Source of the DNA: Klebsiella pneumoniae
Lineage (GTDB): Bacteria > Pseudomonadota > Gammaproteobacteria > Steroidobacterales > Steroidobacteraceae
Assembly: GCA_945860725.1 (NCBI GenBank)
Contig: CAMAQZ010000008.1
Location: forward strand, 1 to 59,419
Direction: 5' to 3'
DNA length: 59,419 nt
The stretch's first letter is position 1. Every line of letters starts with the position of its first letter. A model generated the notes under the pieces. That model ran no database searches. It saw only the letters and a program-made list of their open reading frames with translations, and was not told the origin of the DNA. A program made the position numbers and the translations under genes. This document shows positions 1 through 8,450 of the stretch, piece after piece.

Positions 1-245
1 TAGCCGTGGCCGTGCCCTTGCTGCGTCTGACCGGGCTCGTGCTCGGCGGCTGGTTGCTCGCGAAGTCCGCGGCCATCGCCACGCGCCAGCTCGCGGCGGG
101 TTCAACCGACACGGACTTCCTGCGCGGCAAGATTGCTACGGCGCACTTCTATGCCACGCACGCCTTGCCGGGCGCCGCGGGGCTGGCGCGGGTTGTCGTC
201 GATGGGGCTGCGAGCGTGATAGACACCGATGCCGCCTTGGTCTGA
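1..245 (+). CDS. Acyl-CoA dehydrogenase, C-terminal end (partial, cut by window edge)
   Basis: The open frame enters from the left edge and ends in TGA at 243-245. The visible ~80 residues (including KIATAHFYATHALPGAAGLA) match, by recognition, the C-terminal helical extension of acyl-CoA dehydrogenases of the long bacterial type used in fatty-acid beta-oxidation. The catalytic and FAD domains lie outside the window, so substrate length cannot be judged. Its last 17 bases overlap the start of the next gene in another frame, so the two are probably co-transcribed. Confidence 0.75.
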   Translation, partial: AVAVPLLRLTGLVLGGWLLAKSAAIATRQLAAGSTDTDFLRGKIATAHFYATHALPGAAGLARVVVDGAASVIDTDAALV

Positions 246-900
246 TCGGCGCGGCCTGCGGTCGGTCGTGCTCTGGTTGGTGCTCTGGGTCGTGCTCGCA
301 GCCGTGGTGCCGGGCGCCTCTGCCGATGTGCTGCCGCTGCAGGCCATCGAGACCGAACAGCGCCTGCGCAAGAATCCGCAGGCTTTCGATCGGGCCGACC
401 AGTTCTGCTCCGGGCGACGCGTCGGCGACGCCTGTCAGATGCCGGCTACGGCACTCGCCGGAGGTGGCGCGGGCATCTGTCGCAACGGCATCGACAGTTC
501 GCGCACCCGCATCGACCTGCACTGTGAGCGCACCGCGAAGGTGAGCCTTGCGCGTGGTCTGCCGTCCGAGGGCTTCGTTCTGCCGGCGTATTTCTGCGAA
601 ACCCCCGAGGGTGCCGCCATCGCACGCAGTCGGGGTTTCAGCTGCACGCCAGCGGCGCAACCCCCCCACGACCGTTTCTGTCAGGGTCGCGGGATCGGTG
701 CCGCCTGCACCGCCCTGCTCACGGTCGATGGCACGCCGGTGCGCGATGTAGGCGTTTGCGCGCGTATCACGGAATCCGCGCCGCGCTTCTATTTCCGCGG
801 CTGGCACATCGCTCAACGCGAGGTCGTCAACTGCGTCTCCCCCGAACCCATCGAGCGTCGCTACAAGGAAGTCAGTGGGTGGCAGAAAGTCCGGCAGTGA
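229..900 (+). CDS. Secreted Cys-rich protein with a duplicated C-x8-C motif, unknown function
   Basis: A 223-residue protein starting with ATG inside the end of the acyl-CoA dehydrogenase gene. Residues 10-32 form a hydrophobic signal segment ending GASA, so export to the periplasm is likely. The mature part has ten cysteines. Two units look homologous: residues 59-99 (FCSGRRVGDAC, then C84 and C99) and residues 150-202 (FCQGRGIGAAC, then C177 and C202). Both keep F-C-x-G-R-x-[VI]-G-x-A-C followed by a G-[IV]-C. C123 and C139 lie between the units. I do not recognise the family. The even number of cysteines and the signal peptide suggest disulfide-bonded periplasmic domains. Confidence 0.75.
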   Translation: MPPWSDRRGLRSVVLWLVLWVVLAAVVPGASADVLPLQAIETEQRLRKNPQAFDRADQFCSGRRVGDACQMPATALAGGGAGICRNGIDSSRTRIDLHCERTAKVSLARGLPSEGFVLPAYFCETPEGAAIARSRGFSCTPAAQPPHDRFCQGRGIGAACTALLTVDGTPVRDVGVCARITESAPRFYFRGWHIAQREVVNCVSPEPIERRYKEVSGWQKVRQ

Positions 901-958
901 GTGCGGCGTGCTGCCCTGTGCGTAGCCTCCGTCGGTCCGGTTCCGTGCTCCGCCTCTG

Positions 959-1300
959 ATGGATCAAGGCAGCGCCTTGATGCTGACGCTCGCCGCTGAG
1001 CTGCCTGTCGTCATCGTTTTGTTGCGCAGGGCTTCGGTCGTCGTCGCGTGGCCGCGCTCGGTCACCGTCATCGTGCTGGCTTCGCTCGTCACACATCCTT
1101 TCGCATGGCGCGCGGCGCGCGCGTTGTCACCCGACGAACACACGTTCGGCATCGCGGTCATCGAGGCGGTGGTGGTCGCGGTCGAAGCGCTGTGGCTGCG
1201 TGCGCTGCTGCCGATCGGCTTGAAGACTTCGGTATTGACCTCTCTGATCGCCAACGCTGCGTCGTTCGGCGTCGGAGCGCTGCTGTGGTGGCTGCGCTGA
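959..1300 (+). CDS. Small hydrophobic membrane protein, unknown function
   Basis: A 113-residue protein with three to four hydrophobic stretches, at about residues 8-24, 30-47, 60-80 and 88-112, consistent with an inner-membrane protein. ATG at 959 gives the full frame. ATG at 980 is preceded by an AAGGC ribosome-site-like sequence about nine bases upstream and is an alternative start. No family recognised. It sits between the Cys-rich secreted protein (same strand, 58 bp away) and the convergent photolyase gene. Confidence 0.6.
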   Translation: MDQGSALMLTLAAELPVVIVLLRRASVVVAWPRSVTVIVLASLVTHPFAWRAARALSPDEHTFGIAVIEAVVVAVEALWLRALLPIGLKTSVLTSLIANAASFGVGALLWWLR

Positions 1301-1317
1301 GCGCGGGGGTCGCCGGA

Positions 1318-2676
1318 TCAGCCCTTGCGCATCTCGGCGAAGGCCGCCAATGCCGCCACGCGTGACGCCTTGAGGTCGACGATGGCCGCGGGATAGCCGC
1401 CGAGCGGGCCCGCCGCCGCCTCCGGTACCCAGCGGCGCTGATAATCGCCGGCCGTATCGAACTTCGCGGCCTGACTCTCCGGGTTAAATACGCGGAAGTA
1501 AGGCGCGGCATCCGCACCGCAACCCGCCGCCCACTGCCAGCCGAGCGTGTTGCTCGCGAGGTCCGCATCCAGCAGCGTGTCCCAGAACCAGCGTGCGCCC
1601 TCCAGCCAGTGCAGCCGCAGGTTTTTGACGAGGAACGAGGCCACCACCATGCGCATGCGGTTGTGCATCCAACCGGTGTGCCAGAGCTCACGCATGCCTG
1701 CATCGACCATCGGTATGCCGGTGCGGCCGCGCTGCCAGGCGTCTCGGTGCGCGGCGTCCTCGCGCCATGGAAAGCGCGCGAAGTCGGCTCGCAGCGGTGC
1801 GTCGGGGGTGTGGGGGTAGTGGTAGAGCAGGTGATGCGCGAACTCGCGCCAGCCGATCTCCGCCATGAATTGGCTCGTGCGCCACTGCGGCGCCGCGTGC
1901 CAGACCTGCCGCGGCGAGATCTCGCCGAAGTGCAGGTGCGGCGAGAGGCGCGAGGTGCCGGTGATGCCCGGCAGATTGCGGCTCTCGCCGTAGTTCACCA
2001 CGGGGCCGTCGAGGAAACGGCCGAGGTTCGCAGCCGCGCCCGCTTCGCCCGGTTGCCAAGCGTCGGCGAATCCACCGGCCCAGGCGATCGCGGGCTGCAA
2101 GCGAAGCGAGTCGAGCGGCACGCTGTCCGGCCACTCTGCTGGCGCGGGGACGCGACGCGGGGCAGGCGCGGGCGGTGGCAACTCGAGGGTGGCGGAGACT
2201 TTGCGCCAGAACGGGCTGAATACTTGGAAGGGCTTGCCGCTGAGGTTCTGTACATCCCAGGGCTCGGTGAGGAGCGCGGCGTTGAAGCTGCGCACTTCGA
2301 CGCCCTCGCCGCGCAGCGTGTCTTTGATCGTGCGATCGCGGGCGATGACGGCGGGTTCGTAGCGACGGCTCCAATGGACAGCCGTGGCACCGGTCTCGCG
2401 GATCAACGATCGCAGTGCCTCGAGCGAGGATCCTCCCGGCGCGAGGGTCCGCAGGATCAATTGTGAGCCGCAGCGGACGAGCGCCGCCTGCAGCGCCGCC
2501 AACGATTGATGCAGCCACCAGCGTGACGCGGCGCCTGGCTCCCACGGGGCCTCTTCGTGTGGCGCCCAGATGAAGACCGGGATCACCGGTTGCCCGCGCG
2601 CGAGCGCAGCCTGCAGCGCAGGGTGGTCTTCGAGCCGCAGGTCGAGCCGCAGCCAGAGCAGTGTCGGTCCTGTCAC
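1318..2676 (-). CDS. phrB: Deoxyribodipyrimidine photolyase (class I, FAD-dependent)
   Basis: A 452-residue light-driven DNA repair enzyme that splits cyclobutane pyrimidine dimers. The N-terminal alpha/beta antenna domain starts LLWLRLDLRLEDHPAL. The C-terminal FAD-binding helical domain carries TSRLSPHLHFGEISPRQVW, then WQRGRTGIPMVDAGMRELW, TGWMHNRMRMVVASFLVK and the DLASNTLGWQWAAGCG block typical of CPD photolyases. Length fits the family. The start is GTG at 2674-2676 and overlaps the oxyR stop as GTGA, so the two genes should be translationally coupled. A signalling cryptochrome is possible but less likely. Confidence 0.95.
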   Translation of the reverse strand: MTGPTLLWLRLDLRLEDHPALQAALARGQPVIPVFIWAPHEEAPWEPGAASRWWLHQSLAALQAALVRCGSQLILRTLAPGGSSLEALRSLIRETGATAVHWSRRYEPAVIARDRTIKDTLRGEGVEVRSFNAALLTEPWDVQNLSGKPFQVFSPFWRKVSATLELPPPAPAPRRVPAPAEWPDSVPLDSLRLQPAIAWAGGFADAWQPGEAGAAANLGRFLDGPVVNYGESRNLPGITGTSRLSPHLHFGEISPRQVWHAAPQWRTSQFMAEIGWREFAHHLLYHYPHTPDAPLRADFARFPWREDAAHRDAWQRGRTGIPMVDAGMRELWHTGWMHNRMRMVVASFLVKNLRLHWLEGARWFWDTLLDADLASNTLGWQWAAGCGADAAPYFRVFNPESQAAKFDTAGDYQRRWVPEAAAGPLGGYPAAIVDLKASRVAALAAFAEMRKG

Positions 2677-3569
2677 AGCGCATGCTCCGCGATGAGTCGG
2701 GTGACTGCCGTGAGCGCCGCGGTGCGCGGACTGCTCTTGCGCCAGATCGCACCGATGCGCCGCACCGGCGCAGGTTTCGCGAACGGTCGCACCACGACGC
2801 CGCGCGCCGTGGCGTAGGCGCCGCGCGTCGCGAGCTCCGGCAGCAGGGTGACCCCTGCATCGACCGCCACCATCTGGCGCAGTGTCTCGATGCTGGTGGC
2901 GCGGAAGTTCTGGTTCTCCTGCACGGCGACCCGGTTGCAGACATCGAGCGCTTGGTCGCGCAGGCAGTGACCGTCCTCGAGCAGCAACAGCGTGACACCG
3001 CGCAGGTCCTCGATGCGCACCTCTTTACGCGCGGCGAGCGGATGCCGGGCAGGCGCTGCCACCACGAACGGTTCGTCGTAGAGCGGCTGTGCGACGAGGC
3101 CGTCGAGACCGACCGGCAAGGCCAGCACCCCCATATCGATGTCACCGGCATGCAGGCGTTCGAGCATGGGTGCGGTCTGGTACTCATAGAACATAAGCTC
3201 CAGACGCGGCAAGGCTTTGTGCAGGCGAGGGGCGATCCCGGGCAAGAGGTAGGGGCCGATGGTCGGCAGAAGGGCGATGCGCAGACGGCCGGCGAGCGGG
3301 TCTCGGTGGGTGCGAGCGATCTCCACCACCTCGTCGCTCGCTTCGACGATGCGCCGTGCGCGCGCCACGATCTCTGCGCCAGCCGGGGTCAGCAGCGCCT
3401 GCCGGGGTTGACGCTCGATGAGCACGACGCCGAGGTACTCCTCGAGCTTGCGCAACTGCGCCGACAGGGTCGGTTGGCTGACGAAGCAGCGCTCGGCGGC
3501 CTTGCCGAAGTGCCCGGTATCGGCGACGGCGACGAGATAGCGCAGGTCCTTGAGTTTGATGTCGGCCAC
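2673..3569 (-). CDS. oxyR: OxyR, peroxide-sensing LysR-family activator
   Basis: A 298-residue LysR regulator with an N-terminal winged helix (LKDLRYLVAVADTGHFGKAA) and a periplasmic-binding-like sensor domain. The redox pair is visible: C202 in EDGHCLRDQALDVC and C211, equivalent to C199/C208 of Escherichia coli OxyR. Peroxide forms this disulfide and switches the protein to an activator. The start appears to be GTG at 3567-3569 since no in-frame ATG is better placed. It is transcribed divergently from ahpC and overlaps phrB by 4 bp. Confidence 0.96.
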   Translation of the reverse strand: MADIKLKDLRYLVAVADTGHFGKAAERCFVSQPTLSAQLRKLEEYLGVVLIERQPRQALLTPAGAEIVARARRIVEASDEVVEIARTHRDPLAGRLRIALLPTIGPYLLPGIAPRLHKALPRLELMFYEYQTAPMLERLHAGDIDMGVLALPVGLDGLVAQPLYDEPFVVAAPARHPLAARKEVRIEDLRGVTLLLLEDGHCLRDQALDVCNRVAVQENQNFRATSIETLRQMVAVDAGVTLLPELATRGAYATARGVVVRPFAKPAPVRRIGAIWRKSSPRTAALTAVTRLIAEHAL

Positions 3570-3592
3570 GAAACCCCCTGCCTCGGCGATCC

Positions 3593-3629
3593 ATACAGAC
3601 TGTCTATCGAAATCATCGCATCAATCGAT
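3593..3629. promoter_or_regulatory. OxyR-type operator between oxyR and ahpC
   Basis: The known OxyR consensus is two 15-bp elements (ATAG-N7-CTAT) separated by 7 bp. Here ATACAGACTGTCTAT (3593-3607), a 7-bp spacer, and ATCGCATCAATCGAT (3615-3629) keep exactly that geometry, with 7 of 8 and 6 of 8 matches at the outer tetrads. It lies 24 bp upstream of oxyR and 71 bp upstream of ahpC, so one bound tetramer could activate ahpCD and repress oxyR. Confidence 0.72.
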
Positions 3630-3700
3630 TGGAGAGTCGAGGCGAGAGGCCCGACACTGCGCTCCGCGTTCTTCCCAATGGATCCTCAGGAGCCCAGATC

Positions 3701-4240
3701 ATGATCGGTATCGGACAGAAATTCCCTTCCTTCGCGCTCACCGGTGTCGTCAGCAACGACATCAAGACCGCCTTTAAGCCTTTCGACAACCGCACTGCTG
3801 CCGGCAAGTGGCAGATCGTGTTCTTCTGGCCGAAGGATTTCACCTTCGTCTGCCCGACCGAGATCGCCGCGTTCGGCAAGATCAACAAGGAGTTCGCCGC
3901 CCGTGACGCGCAGTTGTACGGCGTCAGCACCGACAGCGAGTTCGTGCACCTCGCGTGGCGCAGCAGCAAGGACGAGCTGAAGGATCTCTCGTTCCCGATG
4001 CTCTCGGACATCAAGCGTGAACTCACGACCTCGCTCGGCATCCTCGACGCCGAGGCTGGTGTCGCGCAGCGCGCCACCTACATCGTCGACCCCCAGGGCA
4101 TCGTGCGCTTCGTGTACATCACCGACCTCAGCGTCGGCCGCTCACCGCAGGAAGTGCTGCGTGTGCTCGATGCGTTGCAGACCGACGAGCTCTGCCCCTG
4201 CAACTGGCAGAAGGGCGAAGACACCCTGAAGGTGGCCTGA
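3701..4240 (+). CDS. ahpC: AhpC, alkyl hydroperoxide reductase peroxiredoxin
   Basis: A 179-residue typical 2-Cys peroxiredoxin that reduces H2O2 and organic hydroperoxides in the cytoplasm. The peroxidatic cysteine C51 sits in DFTFVCPTE, and the C-terminal CPCNW (C165/C167) supplies the resolving cysteine. ATG at 3701 has AGGAG at 3688-3692, eight bases upstream. An upstream in-frame extension from 3629 would run into the OxyR site and is rejected. ahpD follows after 2 bp. No AhpF is present here, which fits an AhpD-linked electron supply. Confidence 0.97.
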   Translation: MIGIGQKFPSFALTGVVSNDIKTAFKPFDNRTAAGKWQIVFFWPKDFTFVCPTEIAAFGKINKEFAARDAQLYGVSTDSEFVHLAWRSSKDELKDLSFPMLSDIKRELTTSLGILDAEAGVAQRATYIVDPQGIVRFVYITDLSVGRSPQEVLRVLDALQTDELCPCNWQKGEDTLKVA

Positions 4241-4242
4241 TC

Positions 4243-4800
4243 ATGACCCTCGAGCAAATCCGCGATCATCTGCCGGACTATGCGCGGGACCTGAAGCTGA
4301 ACCTCGGTTCGGTGTTGTCCCCGCAGGGTGCGCCGGGGCTCACGCCAGGGCAGCTCTGGGGTACGGCACTTGCTTGCGCCGTCGCCATCGGGCAGCCCGT
4401 CTTCGCCCGCGCCATCGAGACGGCGGCCCGCGCTGAACTCGACGAGGCGGGCGTGAACGGCGCCAAGGCGGCAGCGGCGATCATGGGCATGAACAATGTG
4501 TATTACCGCTTCTTGCACCTGGTCGGTGATCCGGAATACCAGACCCTGCCGGCGCGATTACGGATGAATATCATAGGTAACCCAGGCATCGACAAGCTCG
4601 ACTTTGAACTCTACTCACTCGCGGTGTCGGCAGTGAACGGTTGTGGTCTCTGCATCGAGTCGCACGAAAAACTGCTGCGCAAGCACGAGGTCTCGCGCGA
4701 GGCGATCCAGAGCGCGGTGCGCATCGCAGCGGTGGTGGCTGCGGTCGCGGCGGTGCTCGCCCACGAAGGCGTACCGGGGGAGGTCGGGCTCGCTGCCTGA
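4243..4800 (+). CDS. ahpD: AhpD, alkylhydroperoxidase-like reductant of AhpC
   Basis: A 185-residue all-helical protein. The active site is visible: E122, C134 and C137 in NGCGLCIESHE, and H141, matching the Glu/Cys-x-x-Cys/His proton relay known from Mycobacterium tuberculosis AhpD. In that system AhpD is re-reduced through lipoylated dihydrolipoamide succinyltransferase and passes electrons to AhpC. The gene begins 2 bp after ahpC and must share its promoter and OxyR control. Confidence 0.95.
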   Translation: MTLEQIRDHLPDYARDLKLNLGSVLSPQGAPGLTPGQLWGTALACAVAIGQPVFARAIETAARAELDEAGVNGAKAAAAIMGMNNVYYRFLHLVGDPEYQTLPARLRMNIIGNPGIDKLDFELYSLAVSAVNGCGLCIESHEKLLRKHEVSREAIQSAVRIAAVVAAVAAVLAHEGVPGEVGLAA

Positions 4801-4887
4801 TCGCCCGAGTACACGGCGCAGTTCAAAGGAAGACGGGCGGCTTGGTATCCTCTCCCTCTCTTGTTTCCCGATAAGGAGCATCCCGCT

Positions 4888-5211
4888 ATGTCTTCCCGAT
4901 CCGAGAAGCCTGCTTTCGTCGTGATCTGCCGCGATGGGGCGCAGGGCCCTGCGGTCCGCGCGGCCTATACCGTCGACCACCTGGCCTACATCGAGACGGT
5001 GATGGACGAACTGAACATCGCCGGGCCGCTCTACGACGAGGGGGGCACGCGGCCTGTCGGTAGCCTCTATTGCCTGCACACGTCCAGCCTGTTGCGTGCC
5101 CGCGAGATCATCGAGAACGATCCGTATCATCGCCACGGCGCGTTCGCCTCGGTCGAGTTCTTCCCGCACCTGCCTGCGGCCGGCAAATATATCGGCGGGA
5201 AGATCTGGTGA
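4888..5211 (+). CDS. YciI family protein
   Basis: A 107-residue YCII-related ferredoxin-like protein. The sequence has the family pattern of an early Arg/His pair (RAAYTVDHLAYIE), a central GPLYDEGGTRPVGSLYCL strand region and a late NDPYH motif. ATG at 4888 has AAGGAG at 4873-4878, nine bases upstream, and is preferred over an upstream in-frame codon at 4861. YciI domains have a conserved His-Asp pair and are thought to be small enzymes, but no reaction is established for this one. It lies 87 bp after ahpD and may be independent. Confidence 0.85.
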   Translation: MSSRSEKPAFVVICRDGAQGPAVRAAYTVDHLAYIETVMDELNIAGPLYDEGGTRPVGSLYCLHTSSLLRAREIIENDPYHRHGAFASVEFFPHLPAAGKYIGGKIW

Positions 5212-5290
5212 GTTGACGGTGCACCATCGCGGATGCGGGGCGAGCGCTTGCGGCACGCCTTCCACGCCTTGCCCAACCCGACGCTCTGAT

Positions 5291-5318
5291 CGGCTGACGA
5301 AAAGTGCTGGGTCAGCCG
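5291..5318. terminator. Hairpin at the end of the RND pump gene
   Basis: CGGCTGAC (5291-5298), a 12-base loop and GTCAGCCG (5311-5318) form a perfect 8-bp stem that overlaps the stop codon of the minus-strand pump gene, between convergent genes. There is no T-run on either side, so it could be a stem that ends transcription weakly or protects a 3' end, rather than a classic intrinsic terminator. Confidence 0.35.
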
Positions 5319-8300
5319 TCGATCGGCGCTTGTGCGCCACCCAACATGCGATCGACGAGTCGTGTGGTGTGTTGCGTGGAACGCGTTCGGCGGGCCACCA
5401 GCGAATACACCGCCGGCACCACCAACAGCGTGAGCACCATCGAGACGATCGTGCCGTAGAACACCACCACGCCGATCGGCTCGCGCTGCTCAGCGCCCGC
5501 ACCGCTTGCGAACAGGAAGGGGATCGCACCGAATGCGGTGCAGAGACTGGTCATCAGCACCGGACGCAACCGCACCACGGCCGCCTCGACCACGGCCTGC
5601 GAGAACTCGATGCCGCGGTCGCGTAGTTGATTGGCGAACTCGACGATCAGCACACCGTTCTTGGCGGCGATGCCAATCAGCATGATCACCGCGATCTGGC
5701 TGAAGATGTTGATGCTCATGCCGTGCAGCTGCAGCCCGAACACCGCGCCCAGCAGCGCGGTCGGCACGGTGACCATGATGATGGCTGGATGCAAGAAGCT
5801 CTCGAACTGTGCCGCGAGCACCAGGAACACGATGATCACGGCGAACAGGAGCGTGGTCCACATCTGGCCGCCGCTGCGTATGAAGTCCGCGACATCGCCG
5901 TCCCACATCAGCGTGGCAGAGGACGGCAGCTCTTTTGCTACAACCTCTTCGAACCACTGCACGGCCTCGCCCATCGAATAGCCTTCGGCCAAGCTTGCGC
6001 GGATCTCGACGGAGCGCTGGCGGTTGAAGCGGCTGAGTTGGGTGGCGCCGGCCGCCTCGGTCAGTCGTACGATCGATGACAGCGGCACGAGCGCCCCAGT
6101 GCGATCGGAGCGGACCTGCAAGTTGGTGAGGTCGGTGACGGTGGCGCGCTCGTCGGGACGCCCCTGCAGCAACACGTTGTATTCACGGCCACGGTCGATG
6201 AAAGTGGTGACGATGCGCGAGCCGAGCATGGTCTCGAGCGTCCGACCGACGGTCTGCAGCGACACGCCGAGATCGGCCGCACGGTCGCGGTCGATGGCGA
6301 CGCGGATCTGCGGCTTGCGTGGCTTGAAGCTGGCGTCGACGCCGACGAGCCCCGGATTGCCCTCCGCGAGCTGCGTCATCTTGGCGGACCACTCCGCGAG
6401 CTGCTCGTAGTCCGGGCCGCCGATCACCGCCTGCACGGGCAGGTTCCAGCCACCGCGAAGTCCCCCTGGGGCAAGGACACTGGCGCGCACGCCGGGCAGC
6501 TTGGCGACCGAGCGCTGTAGCGAGGCGGCGATGTCCTGGGCTGAGCGGTCACGATCGCCCCAGTCTTCGAGGGTGAGGATGAGGCGCGCGGAGTTCACGG
6601 AGCCCGTGCTGCCATCGAAACCGCCGGGAACCCGCAAGGTCACACGGCGGATGCCACCCCGTTCGACCTCCTGCTCAGCGAGCGCTTCCAGGCGACGACC
6701 GTATTCCTCGGTGTACTCGAAGCTCGCACCTTCGGGGGCGGTCAGTACCACCATGACGCGGCCGCTGTCCGCGGCGGGTGCAAACTCGGCGGGCAGGCTG
6801 CGGAAGGTGACGGCGCCCAACAGCAGCAGCGCCAGCACGAAGCCGACGATGACGCCGGGGCGACGCATCAACTGCCGCAGCGTCCGTCCATACCATGCAG
6901 AGAGCGCCGTGAAGAAGCGTTCGATGGCACCGGCGATGCGGCTATGGCGGCCATCGCCCTCCGCTGGCAGTCGTGAGGCGAGCATCGGTGTCAGCGTCAG
7001 CGCCACCAGCGCCGAGAACAGCACCGCCGCAGCGAGCGTGAGCCCGAACTCGCGGAACAGGCGGCCGTTCTCGCCCGGCAGGAAGGAGATCGGCACGAAC
7101 ACCGCCACCAGCGTCAGGGTGGTGGCGACGACGGCGAAGCCGATCTCGCGGCTGCCGCGGATTGCCGCGACCATCGGCGGTTCGTGCATCTCGGCCCGGC
7201 GGTGGATGTTCTCGAGCACCACGATCGAGTCGTCGACCACGAGCCCGATGGCGAGCACCACACCGAGCAGGGTGAGCACGTTGATGGAATAACCGAGCCC
7301 ATATAGCGCCATGAATGCGGCGATCACGGAGACCGGGATGGTCAGCGCGGGGATGAGCGTGACGCGGAAAGTTCCGAGGAAGCCGTAGATGACCAGCAGC
7401 ACTGAGACGAACGCGAACGCGACAGCGATCAGCACCTCGCGCAGCGCCGCCTCGATGGACATGCCGTTGTCGATGGCGATGCGCAGCGAGGCGCCCTTCG
7501 GCAGGGTGGGCGTGACGCGGTCGATCTCGGCGCGCACGCCGCGCACCACATCGAGCACATTGGCCTTGGACTGCGCCTCGATGCCGATGCCGATGCCGGT
7601 ACGGCCGTTGGTCCGCATCATCGTGCGATCGTTCTCAGCCGCTACGCTCACCTCGGCGACTTCGCCTAGGCGTACGAGGTGCCCTGCGGGGCCGCGGCCG
7701 ATGACGAGGTTGCGGAAATCCCCCGCGTTGTCGAGGCCGACCTCGGTGCGCAGCGCAAACTCGCGGGTGCGGGACTCCAGGCGGCCGGCAGGCAATTCGA
7801 CGTTCTCGCGCCGCAACGCACCTTCGATGTCGGTGACGGTGAGTGAGCGAGCCGCGAGCGCTTGGCGGTCGATCCAGACACGCATCGCCGCGCGCCGCGC
7901 GCCCGACAGGGTGGCCCGCGACACACCCGGCACAGTCGAGAGGCGATCGACAAGATAACGCTCGGCGTAGTCGGTGACCTCAAGCTGCGTCATCTCATCG
8001 GAATTGAAGCTGAGGGTCATCACCGACTCGCCGTAGGCATCGGATTTCGTGATCTGCGGCGGGTCTGCCTCGGGTGGCAATTGGGCGACCACGCGTCCGA
8101 TGCGGTCGCGGATATCGTTGGCTGCGGCGTCGATATCACGCGAGGCGTCGAACTCCACCCGGATGCTGGAGCGCTCGTCTTCGCTGTCTGATTCGAGCTT
8201 GATGACGCCTTCGATACCGGCGACGCGATCCTCGATGACCTGCGTGATCTTGTTCTCGACAACATTGGCGGAGGCGCCGCGATAACTCGTGCTGATCGAC

Positions 8301-8434
8301 ACCACCGGCCGCATGATATCCGGGTATTCGCGCACCGAGAGCCGCTCGAGCGAGACCAAGCCGAAGATGACAAGCATCAGGCTCAGCACCGTCGCGAAGA
8401 CGGGGCGCCGTATGCAGAACTCGGAGATGTGCAT
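5312..8434 (-). CDS. RND multidrug efflux transporter, inner-membrane subunit
   Basis: A 1040-residue AcrB/MexB-type proton antiporter. It starts MHISEFCIRRPVFATVLS, with one membrane helix followed by a large periplasmic loop, a pattern repeated in the second half. TM4 carries the proton-relay aspartates in LAIGLVVDDSIVVLENI. The partner lysine is in GIAAKNGVLIVEFANQLRDR. ATG at 8434 has AGGA upstream; an in-frame extension to 8521 would lie inside the adaptor gene and is rejected. The gene follows the adaptor after 16 bp. No TolC-type outer-membrane factor is encoded nearby, so one must be supplied from elsewhere. Substrates are unknown. Confidence 0.95.
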   Translation of the reverse strand: MHISEFCIRRPVFATVLSLMLVIFGLVSLERLSVREYPDIMRPVVSISTSYRGASANVVENKITQVIEDRVAGIEGVIKLESDSEDERSSIRVEFDASRDIDAAANDIRDRIGRVVAQLPPEADPPQITKSDAYGESVMTLSFNSDEMTQLEVTDYAERYLVDRLSTVPGVSRATLSGARRAAMRVWIDRQALAARSLTVTDIEGALRRENVELPAGRLESRTREFALRTEVGLDNAGDFRNLVIGRGPAGHLVRLGEVAEVSVAAENDRTMMRTNGRTGIGIGIEAQSKANVLDVVRGVRAEIDRVTPTLPKGASLRIAIDNGMSIEAALREVLIAVAFAFVSVLLVIYGFLGTFRVTLIPALTIPVSVIAAFMALYGLGYSINVLTLLGVVLAIGLVVDDSIVVLENIHRRAEMHEPPMVAAIRGSREIGFAVVATTLTLVAVFVPISFLPGENGRLFREFGLTLAAAVLFSALVALTLTPMLASRLPAEGDGRHSRIAGAIERFFTALSAWYGRTLRQLMRRPGVIVGFVLALLLLGAVTFRSLPAEFAPAADSGRVMVVLTAPEGASFEYTEEYGRRLEALAEQEVERGGIRRVTLRVPGGFDGSTGSVNSARLILTLEDWGDRDRSAQDIAASLQRSVAKLPGVRASVLAPGGLRGGWNLPVQAVIGGPDYEQLAEWSAKMTQLAEGNPGLVGVDASFKPRKPQIRVAIDRDRAADLGVSLQTVGRTLETMLGSRIVTTFIDRGREYNVLLQGRPDERATVTDLTNLQVRSDRTGALVPLSSIVRLTEAAGATQLSRFNRQRSVEIRASLAEGYSMGEAVQWFEEVVAKELPSSATLMWDGDVADFIRSGGQMWTTLLFAVIIVFLVLAAQFESFLHPAIIMVTVPTALLGAVFGLQLHGMSINIFSQIAVIMLIGIAAKNGVLIVEFANQLRDRGIEFSQAVVEAAVVRLRPVLMTSLCTAFGAIPFLFASGAGAEQREPIGVVVFYGTIVSMVLTLLVVPAVYSLVARRTRSTQHTTRLVDRMLGGAQAPIDG

Positions 8435-8450
8435 GGCGGATCCTGCGGAG

